Translations under genes and position numbers: made by a program
Assembly: GCA_019636625.1 (NCBI GenBank)
Contig: JAHBXE010000023.1
Location: 1-49,007, forward strand
DNA from: Phycisphaeraceae bacterium
GTDB taxonomy: Bacteria > Planctomycetota > Phycisphaerae > Phycisphaerales > UBA1924
Reading direction: 5' to 3'
Length of the DNA stretch: 49,007 nt
The notes under the pieces: generated by a model
The model's database searches: none
Seen by the model: the letters and a program-made list of their open reading frames with translations, nothing else
Told to the model about the DNA's origin: nothing
In this document: positions 40,414-47,766 of the stretch, piece after piece
Layout of the letters: each line of letters begins with the position of its first letter
How positions within the stretch are numbered: the first letter of the stretch is position 1

Positions 40414-40439
40414 GCCCGCCGCGGAGCGGCAGGCCACCC
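40414..40439. repeat. 26-bp dispersed repeat upstream of astA
   Basis: Exact reverse complement of 15020-15045 in the glucosidase gene (one mismatch to 15073-15098). It ends 20 nt before the astA GTG and covers the ribosome-site region's upstream flank. Confidence 0.9.
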
Positions 40440-40459
40440 ACGAGCAGGAAAGGACTTCC

Positions 40460-41611
40460 GTGTTCATCATCAGGCAGGCCAAAGTTGAGGATGTGCCGAC
40501 GCTGGTGAAGCTGGCGAAGATGGTGCTGTTCATCAATCTGCCGGCGGACCGCGAGGTGATTCACCAGAAGATCGTGCGGAGCCGGGAGTGCTTCATCCGT
40601 GCGGCCGGGGGAAAGCCGGAGGCGAGGGGCAACGGCAAGGCGGCGGGTGGTCCCGGGCGAGGACGAGCAGGTTCTCCCAAGCAGGGCGGTGTGAGCGAGT
40701 TCGCCAAGCACGGCGAGTTCTTCATGTTCGCGCTGGAGGACACGGAGACGGGTGCGTGCCTGGGGACATCGCAGATCGTGGGGCACATGGGCGGGCCGGG
40801 GAATCCGAACTTCACGCTGAAACTCCGGAAGAAGGATTTCTTCTCGGAGAGTCTGCAGACGGGAACCAGCCACGTGGTCGCGAGGCTGCACGCGGATGAG
40901 TCCGGGCCGACGGAGATCGGGGGGTTGATTCTGCAGCCGGCCAGCCGCGGGCACAAGCTGGGGCGGCTGCTGAGCCTGATCCGATTTCACTGGATCGCGC
41001 TGCACCGGGAGTCCTTCGCGGATCGGATCATCGCGGAGATGATGGGCCCGGTGACGGCCGATGGGCACAGCGTACTGTGGGACAACCTGGGGCGGCGGTT
41101 CATCCCCCTGTCGTACTCCGAGGCGGACAAGCACTGCCAGCGATCGCGGGAGTTCATCTCGGCGCTGCTTCCGAAGGAGGACATTTATCTGTCCCTGCTT
41201 CCGCCGGAAGCAAGGGATGTGGTCGGGAAGGTCGGCGAGGAAACAGTGCCGGCGCGGCGGATGCTCGAAAAGCTCGGGTTTGAGTACAAGGATGAGGTGG
41301 ATGCGTTTGATGGAGGTCCGGTGCTGTCGGCGAAAACCGACTCGGTATCGGTGGTGAAGGGCACGAGCACGGCGGAACTGGGAGAGCCCGGTGCGGCGGC
41401 GCGGCACCTTGGCTTTGTGAGCCTGCTCCGCGAGAACGGGGAGTTCGCGGCGGTGCAGACCGAGTTTGGGCTCGATGGCAAGGGAAGGGTGAGTGTCGGC
41501 GCGGCGGTGATGGACGAGCTGAAGTGGGAGCGGGGGATGCGGGTGGGAGTGACGGCGCTGGAGAAGCTCGCCGGCGGAGCGAAACGCAGCGCTGCGAAGG
41601 CGCGGGCATGA
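40460..41611 (+). CDS. astA: Arginine/ornithine N-succinyltransferase
   Basis: 383 residues. The AstA fold is clear: VFIIRQAKVEDVPTLVKLAK, FFMFALEDTETGACLGTSQI, RLHADESGPTEIGGLILQPA, GHKLGRLLSLIRFHWIALHR, FADRIIAEMMGPVTADGHSV, LWDNLGRRFIPLSYSEAD and VPARRMLEKLGFEYKDEVDA. It transfers succinyl from succinyl-CoA to the alpha-amino group of arginine or ornithine. A Gly/Arg-rich insert (about residues 50-78) separates the first helix from the core. GTG 40460 is chosen for its AGGAAAGGA site; the upstream GTG at 40403 would translate the dispersed repeat. The stop overlaps the astD ATG (ATGA), so the two are coupled. AstB is absent nearby. Confidence 0.92.
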   Translation: MFIIRQAKVEDVPTLVKLAKMVLFINLPADREVIHQKIVRSRECFIRAAGGKPEARGNGKAAGGPGRGRAGSPKQGGVSEFAKHGEFFMFALEDTETGACLGTSQIVGHMGGPGNPNFTLKLRKKDFFSESLQTGTSHVVARLHADESGPTEIGGLILQPASRGHKLGRLLSLIRFHWIALHRESFADRIIAEMMGPVTADGHSVLWDNLGRRFIPLSYSEADKHCQRSREFISALLPKEDIYLSLLPPEARDVVGKVGEETVPARRMLEKLGFEYKDEVDAFDGGPVLSAKTDSVSVVKGTSTAELGEPGAAARHLGFVSLLRENGEFAAVQTEFGLDGKGRVSVGAAVMDELKWERGMRVGVTALEKLAGGAKRSAAKARA

Positions 41612-43212
41612 GCGGGATGAATCCGAGCCTCGGGCGTGGCGCCAGCGATCTCATCGATGGGGAATGGGTCTCGCTCGAAGCGGGACAGAGAGGCGCTGGG
41701 TCGCCGGTGGAATCGAAAAACCCGGCGAGGCCGGGCGAGGTTGTCTGGTCCGGGTGTTCGCGTCTTGAGCACGTGGAGGCGGCGGTGGCGGCGGCGCGGC
41801 GGGCGCTGCCGGAGTGGTCGCGCTGGCCGCGGGAGCGGCGGTTCGCGGTGCTGCGGCGGTTCGCGAAGTTGTGCGAGGCGAGAGCGGAGCGGGTGGCGGG
41901 GCTGATCTGCGATGAAGTCGGGAAAGTGCTGTGGGATGCGAAGCAGGAGGCGGCGGCGCTGCCGGCGAAGGTGGAGATCACGCTGGAGGACGGCGGGCCG
42001 CTCAAGCGGGTGAGCGACTGGGAGGTTTCGCTGGGCGGGACGAAGGTGGGCAGGACGTGGTTCCGGCCGCACGGGGTGATGGCGGTGGTGGGGCCGTACA
42101 ACTTCCCGGCGCACCTGCCCAACGGGCACATCGTGCCGGCACTGGCGATGGGGAACACGGTGGTCCTGAAGCCGAGCGACAAGGCGCCGGCGGTGGGGCA
42201 GATGCTGATCGAGTTGCTGCAGGAAGCGCTCGCGGCGGAAGGAGCTCCGGGGGGCGTCGTCAATCTCGTGCAGGGTGGGGCGGATGTGGCGAAGCGCCTG
42301 GTGTCGCACGAGGGGCTCGATGGGATTCTGTTCACAGGCTCATGGCCGGTGGGTCGGGCGATCATGGAGGCGAACCTGGACCGGCCGGGGCGGATCCTGG
42401 CGCTTGAAATGGGCGGGAACAACGCCGCGGTGGTGATGCCGGATGCCGACCTGAGGCAGGCGGCGATCGAGGTGGTGCGGTCGGCGTTCGTGACCAGCGG
42501 GCAGCGGTGCACGTGCACGCGGAGGTTGATTGTACACGAGGCAATCGCGGACAGGTTTGTGTCGGCGGTGTGCAAGGCGGCGAGTAACCTGATCGTGGGC
42601 GACCCGCGTGCGAGCCATCCGGTGTTCATGGGGCCGATGATTTCGGAGGGGGCGCGGCGGGCCGTGCTGGAGTTTCAAGGGCGGGCGGCGGGTGGGGGCG
42701 GCGAGGTGCTCGTCGAGGCCACTGCGATGGATGTCGGCGGGGGAGGGTGGTACGTGACGCCCGGTGTCATGAGGGTGGAGAAGTTCGTGAGCCGGGAAGC
42801 GAGACAGCGAGACAGCGAGGGAGCGAGACAACGAGGGAGCATCGAGGCGGGGGAAGATGTCGAGGTTTTTGGGCCGCTGCTTCGGGTGGCGGTGGTGAAG
42901 GGGCTGGATGAGGCGATCGAGCAGGCGAACGCCACCCGGTACGGGCTGGCGGCGTCGATCTTCACGAAGGATGAAGGGACGGTGCGGCGGTTCTGCGATG
43001 AGGTTCGGGCCGGGTGCATCAACGTGAACACCGGGACCGCGGGGGCCAGCAGCAAGCTGCCGTTTGGGGGGCTGGGGCTTTCCGGGAACCACCGTCCGGC
43101 GGGGGCGTTCTCGCTGGACTACTGCGCGTACCCGGTGGCGGGGATGGTGGAGGGCAGCAACGCCGCGGCGGTGCCGCCGGGGATGCGTTTCGAGGATGGG
43201 TGGGTGAGGTAG
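41608..43212 (+). CDS. astD: Succinylglutamic semialdehyde dehydrogenase (AstD-type) with octamer-repeat insert
   Basis: 534 residues, aldehyde dehydrogenase fold. GPYNFPAHLPNGHIVPALAM, the catalytic Glu in LEMGGNN and the catalytic Cys in SGQRCTCTRR (near 300) follow AstD closely; VFGPLLRVAVV and FGGLGLSGNHRPAGAFSLDY complete the family pattern. It oxidises N-succinylglutamate semialdehyde with NAD. About 16 extra residues near 395-412 (EARQRDSEGARQRGS) are encoded by an octamer tandem array at 42799-42838, similar to the arrays in polA. Length exceeds the usual 490 residues. The ATG overlaps the astA stop. The next gene begins 9 nt later with its own -10-like element. Confidence 0.93.
   Translation: MSGMNPSLGRGASDLIDGEWVSLEAGQRGAGSPVESKNPARPGEVVWSGCSRLEHVEAAVAAARRALPEWSRWPRERRFAVLRRFAKLCEARAERVAGLICDEVGKVLWDAKQEAAALPAKVEITLEDGGPLKRVSDWEVSLGGTKVGRTWFRPHGVMAVVGPYNFPAHLPNGHIVPALAMGNTVVLKPSDKAPAVGQMLIELLQEALAAEGAPGGVVNLVQGGADVAKRLVSHEGLDGILFTGSWPVGRAIMEANLDRPGRILALEMGGNNAAVVMPDADLRQAAIEVVRSAFVTSGQRCTCTRRLIVHEAIADRFVSAVCKAASNLIVGDPRASHPVFMGPMISEGARRAVLEFQGRAAGGGGEVLVEATAMDVGGGGWYVTPGVMRVEKFVSREARQRDSEGARQRGSIEAGEDVEVFGPLLRVAVVKGLDEAIEQANATRYGLAASIFTKDEGTVRRFCDEVRAGCINVNTGTAGASSKLPFGGLGLSGNHRPAGAFSLDYCAYPVAGMVEGSNAAAVPPGMRFEDGWVR
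42799..42838. repeat. Octamer tandem array inside astD
   Basis: Five 8-bp units: GCGAGACA, GCGAGACA, GCGAGGGA, GCGAGACA, ACGAGGGA. Same unit as in polA inserts 1 and 3. 40 bp are recognisable, and the surrounding insert keeps the frame. Confidence 0.9.
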
Positions 43213-43215
43213 ACT
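43210..43215 (+). promoter_or_regulatory. -10 element of the small membrane protein gene
   Basis: TAGACT with 6 nt to the ATG at 43222; overlaps the astD stop codon (TAG). Leaderless start predicted. Confidence 0.45.
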
Positions 43216-43221
43216 GCGCCG

Positions 43222-43536
43222 ATGGCCGAGTTGAAGAGTTGGGGACTTACGCGGGATGAGCGCCGGATGGTGCTGGGGATCCGTGCCGCGGGAATCCTGC
43301 TGTTTGGGTTGGGCCTTTCCGTTGTCGGTGTGGTGGCGGACTGGATGTTGACTTACGCGCGGACATTCAGTGTGCAGCGCGGGGTCGGATCGGCGACGAT
43401 GTTCGACCTGATCGTGACGAAGGGCTCGTTGCTCAGCCTGGCCGCGTGGGTGGGGCCGAAACTGGCGGCGTTGGTATTGGGGCTGTACCTGATGCGGCGC
43501 GATCCGCGCGGGTGGTTCGGGAGGGTGTTGCCATGA
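43222..43536 (+). CDS. Small membrane protein (first of three coupled genes)
   Basis: 104 residues. Two membrane helices are predicted (about 20-41, RAAGILLFGLGLSVVGVVAD; and about 75-92, WVGPKLAALVLGLYLM), with a basic end RRDPRGWFGRVLP. No known family. It is laid out like the two genes that follow (two helices, conserved spacing) but has no zinc ribbon. Its stop overlaps the next start (ATGA). Start chosen for TAGACT 6 nt upstream and lack of any alternative. Confidence 0.65.
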   Translation: MAELKSWGLTRDERRMVLGIRAAGILLFGLGLSVVGVVADWMLTYARTFSVQRGVGSATMFDLIVTKGSLLSLAAWVGPKLAALVLGLYLMRRDPRGWFGRVLP

Positions 43537-43910
43537 GCGAGTTTGCGTGGTTCAAACTGCTGGTTCGGCTGGTCGGGATCCTGCTGCTGGGGCTGTCGGT
43601 CCCGATGGTGCTGTGGCACGTGGGGAGCCTGGCCGCGCAGATGATCCCGTCGGGTCCGATGTCGACCTCGGGCTCGATGGAATACGCGCTGTATTCCACG
43701 GTTCCGGGGTTGCTCGGGTACGGAGCGCAGGCGGCGTTCGGGTGGTACTTGCTGGTGCGGGGGGATTGGGTGATCCGGAAGGTGCTCGCGGAGATTCATG
43801 GTCGTTGCGCCGTGTGCGGGTTTGACTTGACGGGCGTGAAGGCGACGAGTTGCCCGGAGTGCAACACGCCGGTTCGAAAGAGCGAACAGAAGGCGCCGGA
43901 GCACACGTGA
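43533..43910 (+). CDS. Membrane protein with C-terminal zinc ribbon (second of three)
   Basis: 125 residues. Two helices (about 8-32, FKLLVRLVGILLLGLSVPMV; and about 62-84, STVPGLLGYGAQAAFGWYLL) are followed by a cytosolic zinc ribbon CAVCGFDLTG...CPEC, the CxxCGYDLxG type frequent in Planctomycetota. The ATG overlaps the previous stop by 4 nt and its own stop overlaps the next ATG (TGATG), so all three genes are translationally coupled. Function is unknown; the ribbon suggests protein or nucleic-acid contact at the membrane. Confidence 0.72.
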   Translation: MSEFAWFKLLVRLVGILLLGLSVPMVLWHVGSLAAQMIPSGPMSTSGSMEYALYSTVPGLLGYGAQAAFGWYLLVRGDWVIRKVLAEIHGRCAVCGFDLTGVKATSCPECNTPVRKSEQKAPEHT

Positions 43911-44278
43911 TGCGGCGGGCCCCATGCATTGTGGCGGTGCGGCTGATCGGGATTCTTGTTGTGATTCTGACATTCGCGGAGGCGTGGAAGGCGGCCTTCG
44001 TGATGGTGTTTGACAGGCTGCAATACGGGTACATCGAGTGGCTTTGGCCGTTTCGGAGTTACGACGAAGGGGCCATGAGCGACGTGGGGACTCTTCTTCA
44101 GTTCGCGTTCGGGCTGGTGCTGGTGTTCCGGGCCTCGTGGGTGTCGCGGCTGGTGATGTGGCGGCTGGGTGGCGCGGGGGAGTGTGCTTCGTGCGGGTAT
44201 GACGTTCGCGGGCTTTCGGGTGTGTGCCCGGAGTGCAGCACGCCGGTCCCGAGGCAGAACGAGGCGCTCGGGTCGTGA
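43910..44278 (+). CDS. Membrane protein with C-terminal zinc ribbon (third of three)
   Basis: 122 residues, same layout as the preceding gene: two helices (about 8-32, VAVRLIGILVVILTFAEAWK; and about 60-80, GTLLQFAFGLVLVFRASWV) and a zinc ribbon CASCGYDVRG...CPEC near the end. The two look like diverged duplicates: both contain RLxGIL near the N-terminus and end in STP or NTP after the second Cys pair. ATG at 43910 overlaps the previous TGA. Function unknown. Confidence 0.72.
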   Translation: MRRAPCIVAVRLIGILVVILTFAEAWKAAFVMVFDRLQYGYIEWLWPFRSYDEGAMSDVGTLLQFAFGLVLVFRASWVSRLVMWRLGGAGECASCGYDVRGLSGVCPECSTPVPRQNEALGS

Positions 44279-44347
44279 GTTTGGGGGCCATCGAAGTCGC
44301 AAAGCGGGCTTCGATGGCACGGTCGGAACGGGAACCCTGCAGTCCGG

Positions 44348-44353
44348 TACACT
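44348..44353 (+). promoter_or_regulatory. -10 element of the ureohydrolase gene
   Basis: TACACT with 7 nt to the ATG at 44361. Leaderless start predicted; same hexamer and spacing as at prmC. Confidence 0.5.
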
Positions 44354-44360
44354 CCGCCCT

Positions 44361-45326
44361 ATGGGAAAGACGGTTCTACCGGATTCGCGTCGTTCGCCGC
44401 GGTATGCGGGGGTGTGCACGTTCTGCCGGTATCCGCGGCTGGAGGATGTGAAGCAGGGCCGGGTGGACTGGGCGATCTACGGGGTGCCGTTTGACGGGGG
44501 TGTGACGTACCGGCCGGGGGCGAGGTTCGGGCCGCGGGCGATCCGGGAGGAGTCGCAGTATGTGAAGCGGTACTCGATCGAGCACGGGCTGGATGTGACG
44601 GAGCGGCTGAGCCTGTCGGATGCGGGGGATGCGCCCGTGCTGCCATACTCGATCAAGGGAACGCTGGAGGCGGTGAGCGAGTTCGCGGCGGGCCTGGGGG
44701 AAGCAAGCCACACGAAGTTGTTCGCCGTCGGCGGGGATCACTCGATCGCGTACGCGAACATCAAGGCGACGTGGGCGCGGCGAGGGAAACCCAAGGGCGG
44801 CCTGGCCCTGCTGCACTTTGACAGCCACCTGGACACGGTGGACGAGGTGTGGGGCGAGAAGTGGGGGCACGCCTCGCCGTTCATCCGCGCGATTGAGGAG
44901 GGATTGATCGATCCGAAACGGATGCTGAGCGTGGGGATCAAGGGGCCGCTCAACACCGGCGACGACCTGGCGTTCGCGAAGAAGCACGGCGTGACGATCA
45001 TGACGTACGAGCAGTGGCACCGGTCGGTGCGGGCGGGGACGGGCGAGGTGGAGGCGTTCGTGAAGACTTTGAAGGGGGCGGAGGCGTACCTGTCGTTCGA
45101 TATCGACTGCGTGGACCCGGCGTTCGCGCCGGGGACGGGCACGCCGAGCGTGGGGGGGTTCACTTCCGCCGAGGCGCTGACGCTCCTGCGGTCGCTCAAG
45201 GGGGCGAACATCGTCGGGGCGGACGTGGTGGAGGTTCTGCCCGACCGAGATGTGGCGGGGATCACCGCCCTGCTGGCGGCGCACGTGATGTTCGAGGTGC
45301 TGTGCCTGGATGCGGCTCAGCGCTGA
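44361..45326 (+). CDS. Agmatinase/arginase-family ureohydrolase
   Basis: 321 residues. The N-terminal YAGVCTFCRYP and IYGVPFDGGVTYRPGARFGP are agmatinase-type. Metal ligands are in AVGGDHSIAY, LLHFDSHLDT (DSH where many have DAH) and SFDIDCVDPAFAPGTGTP. The enzyme hydrolyses a guanidino compound to urea using two Mn ions: agmatine, arginine or guanidinobutyrate. Location about 1.1 kb after astD invites a link: arginase activity would feed ornithine to the succinyl pathway. Sequence alone fits agmatinase best. TACACT 7 nt upstream fixes the ATG at 44361. Its last 10 nt overlap the convergent gene. Confidence 0.9.
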   Translation: MGKTVLPDSRRSPRYAGVCTFCRYPRLEDVKQGRVDWAIYGVPFDGGVTYRPGARFGPRAIREESQYVKRYSIEHGLDVTERLSLSDAGDAPVLPYSIKGTLEAVSEFAAGLGEASHTKLFAVGGDHSIAYANIKATWARRGKPKGGLALLHFDSHLDTVDEVWGEKWGHASPFIRAIEEGLIDPKRMLSVGIKGPLNTGDDLAFAKKHGVTIMTYEQWHRSVRAGTGEVEAFVKTLKGAEAYLSFDIDCVDPAFAPGTGTPSVGGFTSAEALTLLRSLKGANIVGADVVEVLPDRDVAGITALLAAHVMFEVLCLDAAQR

Positions 45327-45838
45327 CGCAGCGCCAGGATGAGTTCGATCTTGCCCGTGTGCTGGTTGAGGTGGCGGGCGATTTCGACGGGGGGCATGCC
45401 CCGATCGGAGAGGTCGTAGATCTGGCGGGTCAGTGGGTCGGTGGTGTCGCGCCGGGGTTGTGGTGGCGCGGGTTGAGCGGGGGCTGGCGGCGCGGCGTCG
45501 GCGCGGCGGGTGGCGGCTTCGAGGCGAGCGAGTCGATCATCAGCGGTGGCAATGAGGTGTTCGAGGCGGGCGGCCTGGCGGTCGAGGCGGTCGGAGATGA
45601 GTTGAGCGAGTTCCTCGGCGTCGTGCATGACGGAGGAGAGATCAGACGGTGGAGAGGGGGCGCGGGGGTGTGGGGCCGATGCACCCGGCTCGGACCGCCT
45701 GGCGAGCAGCCGGCGGAGCGGGTTGGCGAGAGCAAAGCGGAACGAATAGCCCAAGATGATGACTCCGGCGATGACCAGGCCGATGGCGAGGCTCTGGAGC
45801 AGGGTGGTGTCGGCGAGCATGGCGGTCGGATGGGGCAT
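45317..45838 (-). CDS. DUF6115-like membrane-anchored protein
   Basis: 173 residues from ATG 45838 (167 from ATG 45820). One membrane helix near the N-terminus (LLQSLAIGLVIAGVIILGYS), then a cytosolic Pro/Ala-rich part with a coiled coil (LSSVMHDAEELAQLISDRLD ...). It ends with a helix-turn-helix-like motif, IYDLSDRGMPPVEIARHLNQ followed by HTGKIELILAL, which matches the C-terminal pattern of DUF6115 proteins. Function unknown; such proteins may tether DNA or regulators to the membrane. It shares a short divergent promoter region with tilS. A longer open frame upstream is antisense to tilS and was rejected. Confidence 0.72.
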   Translation of the reverse strand: MPHPTAMLADTTLLQSLAIGLVIAGVIILGYSFRFALANPLRRLLARRSEPGASAPHPRAPSPPSDLSSVMHDAEELAQLISDRLDRQAARLEHLIATADDRLARLEAATRRADAAPPAPAQPAPPQPRRDTTDPLTRQIYDLSDRGMPPVEIARHLNQHTGKIELILALRQR

Positions 45839-45848
45839 CGGGGCCCAC

Positions 45849-45858
45849 ACCCTATCAT
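45849..45858. promoter_or_regulatory. Overlapping divergent -10 elements (tilS / DUF6115-like)
   Basis: TATCAT (45853-45858, plus) ends 6 nt before the tilS ATG. TAGGGT (45854-45849, minus) ends 10 nt before the opposite ATG. The start codons are only 26 nt apart, so both hexamers overlap. Confidence 0.45.
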
Positions 45859-45864
45859 CGGTCG

Positions 45865-47007
45865 ATGAAGGTTGCACGGGACAGGGCGGCGGGATGCAAG
45901 CCCAAGGCGGGCCCGGTGGAGCGGAGCCTGGCGCTGTCGTGGCGCGAACTGACGGGTGGAACGGGGCGCGATCAGGAACTGGCCCGGCGTACGTTGATCG
46001 CTTGCTCGGGCGGTGGGGATTCGGCGGGGTTGGTGCTGGCGCTGGCCGCGGCAGTTTCGCGGGCACGGGAGGTGTTCGTGGTCGGGCACGTGGTGCACGA
46101 CCTGCGTTCGCGGGAGGAGACGCTGGCGGACCGGGACTCGGCGAAGGAACTGGCCGGGGCGCTGGGGCTTCCGTTCGTGGAGGCGGAGGTTCGGGCCCGT
46201 GGGAAGGGGAACCTGGAGGCCGCGGCGAGGCGGCTTCGCTACGCCGCGCTGGCGAGGATGGCGAAGGAAGCGGCGTGCCGGTACATCGCGACTGCGCACC
46301 ACGCGGAGGACCAGTTGGAGACCATCCTGATGGCCATGGTTCGGGGCGCCGGGCCGCGGGGAATGGCGGGTATCGCGGCGTGGCGTCGGGTTGGAAACGT
46401 GTCGGAAGAAGGGGGGGAGGGGGGAGCGGGTGGAGCGGGGGGGAACCGGGTCGGAGCGAAGTTGATCCGCCCGGCCCTGGGCGTGGGGCGTGAAGAGCTT
46501 CGCGGCGTGTGCAGGTCCGCGGGCTGGGTGTGGCGTGAAGATGCGACCAACGCGGATGAATCGCGGCTCCGGGCGGTGATCCGCGCGAGGGTGGTGCCGG
46601 AACTGGAACGGATTCGACCCGGCGCGGCCAAGCGTGCCGCGCGGGGAGCATCGCTGTGGAGGGGCGCGGCGAAGGAAGTGCAGCGACAGGCGGCGATCGT
46701 GATGGAGCGGGCCAAGGTAGGCGACACGGAACTGGTCTGGGAGCGTTCGGAACTTCGGGCGTATCCGGAAGTGGTGGTGGGGGAGTTGGTCCGTTTGGCG
46801 GGACTGAGATTGCTCGGGCGAAGGGGCCGCGATCGGATGACGGCGCGAGTGGTCGGACGTGTGGCGCGTGCGATCGGGGATCGAGTCACACAACCGCGCG
46901 AGTTTCGTCTTGGGGGGCTGATGGTAGTTGTTTCCGCGCGGCGGGTGGTGATCGGCGCGGTGCGGGTTGGTGCATCGAACAAAGGTCGTGGAGTCAGCGA
47001 TGAGTGA
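45865..47007 (+). CDS. tilS: tRNA(Ile)-lysidine synthetase
   Basis: 380 residues. The ATP-pyrophosphatase P-loop is SGGGDS (48-53). It is followed by VGHVVHDLRSREETLADRDS, RLRYAALARMAKEAACRYIA, TAHHAEDQLETILMAMVRGA and GPRGMAGI, as in TilS. It modifies C34 of the CAU-anticodon isoleucine tRNA to lysidine so that it reads AUA. A Gly/Glu-rich low-complexity loop (about 177-192, EEGGEGGAGGAGG) lies after the catalytic core. The C-terminal part is shorter and less conserved than in E. coli (432 residues). TATCAT 6 nt upstream suggests a leaderless start. The stop overlaps the next gene's start by 8 nt. Confidence 0.93.
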   Translation: MKVARDRAAGCKPKAGPVERSLALSWRELTGGTGRDQELARRTLIACSGGGDSAGLVLALAAAVSRAREVFVVGHVVHDLRSREETLADRDSAKELAGALGLPFVEAEVRARGKGNLEAAARRLRYAALARMAKEAACRYIATAHHAEDQLETILMAMVRGAGPRGMAGIAAWRRVGNVSEEGGEGGAGGAGGNRVGAKLIRPALGVGREELRGVCRSAGWVWREDATNADESRLRAVIRARVVPELERIRPGAAKRAARGASLWRGAAKEVQRQAAIVMERAKVGDTELVWERSELRAYPEVVVGELVRLAGLRLLGRRGRDRMTARVVGRVARAIGDRVTQPREFRLGGLMVVVSARRVVIGAVRVGASNKGRGVSDE

Positions 47008-47377
47008 TGGGAAGAAGAAGGTTGTGCTGGTCGGGCATTGCGGGCCGGATTCGTACGCACTTCGCTCCGCGGTCGGCGCGGCCGCGCCGGGGGTGGAAGT
47101 GGTGTTCGCGAATGATGATCAGGAACTCGCGAAGGTGGAGGGATCGGCATCGCTGCTGCTGGTGAATCGGGTGCTGGATGGGGACTTTGCGGATACCAGC
47201 GGGATGTCGCTCATCGGGCGGCTGGCGGCCAGGGGCGCACGGGTCATGCTGGTGAGCAACTTCCCCGAGGCGCAGGCGGAGGCGGAGAAGGCCGGCGCGC
47301 TGCCGGGATTCGGGAAGAAGACGATGTACGCCGCGGAAACAAAGGTGAGGATTGAGAGGGCGCTGGCCGGCGGTTGA
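47000..47377 (+). CDS. Receiver-like (CheY-fold) protein
   Basis: 125 residues. The pattern KKVVLVGHCGPDSYALRSAV, EVVFANDDQELAKVEGSASL, LLLVNRVLDGDF, ARGARVMLVSNFPEAQAEAE and GFGKKTM follows a response-regulator fold: beta1 end, alpha1, and a Lys near the end. The phosphoacceptor Asp position is occupied by Asn-Arg (LVNRVLDG), so classical phosphorylation is doubtful. It may be a pseudo-receiver. ATG 47000 has GGAG upstream and overlaps tilS by 8 nt, suggesting co-expression; an in-frame ATG at 46967 is less likely. Confidence 0.6.
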   Translation: MSDGKKKVVLVGHCGPDSYALRSAVGAAAPGVEVVFANDDQELAKVEGSASLLLVNRVLDGDFADTSGMSLIGRLAARGARVMLVSNFPEAQAEAEKAGALPGFGKKTMYAAETKVRIERALAGG

Positions 47378-47440
47378 TGCCGGGCCGGAGCGGCCCGGGA
47401 CGGCGATGCGGGGGTGTGTGGACTTTGGGCAGTTGTGTGG

Positions 47441-47446
47441 TATACT
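47441..47446 (+). promoter_or_regulatory. Extended -10 promoter in the long gap before the RNHCP gene
   Basis: TGG-TATACT (TGnTATACT, extended -10) at 47438-47446; predicted start near 47453. The RNHCP start codon is over 310 nt further, so the transcript has a long untranslated part or is a separate RNA. Confidence 0.55.
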
Positions 47447-47766
47447 GGCACCAGCGCTCCGTGGAGCGTTGATGCCAGAGGGTTTGTTGATGACTGCCAT
47501 TGCCTGAGACAACCTGTTGGCCGGAAGCCGCTTGAGCGGTCGGTGACGATTTACATCGTCGCGCCGCGTTTGGGCTGGTCACGGTCTCCCTTTCCAAACC
47601 ATCGTTCCCCCGTGCGGGCGTGAGTTGAAACGCGCGTGGCTGTCGGTGCGCTTTCGCCCGGCCAAGCGTCCGGCGTTTCAAGCCTGACGGGGTTGAGGGT
47701 ATCGGTGCGCGCTCGGCGCATCATGGTGAATGGCCACGCGGGCAAGCCCGCGTTCGGATCACAACA
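47447..47766 (+). other. Gene-free, hairpin-rich region; candidate structured RNA or long leader
   Basis: Downstream of the TATACT promoter several local stems can be drawn: GGCA...GCGCTCC-GT-GGAGCG...TGCC (47447-47473 area), GCCGC-TTGA-GCGGT (47527-47540), GACGAT-TTAC-ATCGTC (47543-47558) and GTTTGG...CCAAAC (47567-47600). Close to the gene lies ACGCGGGC-AA-GCCCGCGT (47733-47750). No protein frame is convincing, and there is no Shine-Dalgarno for the RNHCP gene. I do not recognise a known RNA family (not tmRNA, SRP RNA or RNase P by their conserved boxes). Confidence 0.4.

Noticed and set aside
40403..40460. Upstream GTG start for astA
   Set aside because: It would translate the dispersed 26-bp repeat; the GTG at 40460 has a clear ribosome site and starts at the conserved VFIIRQA.
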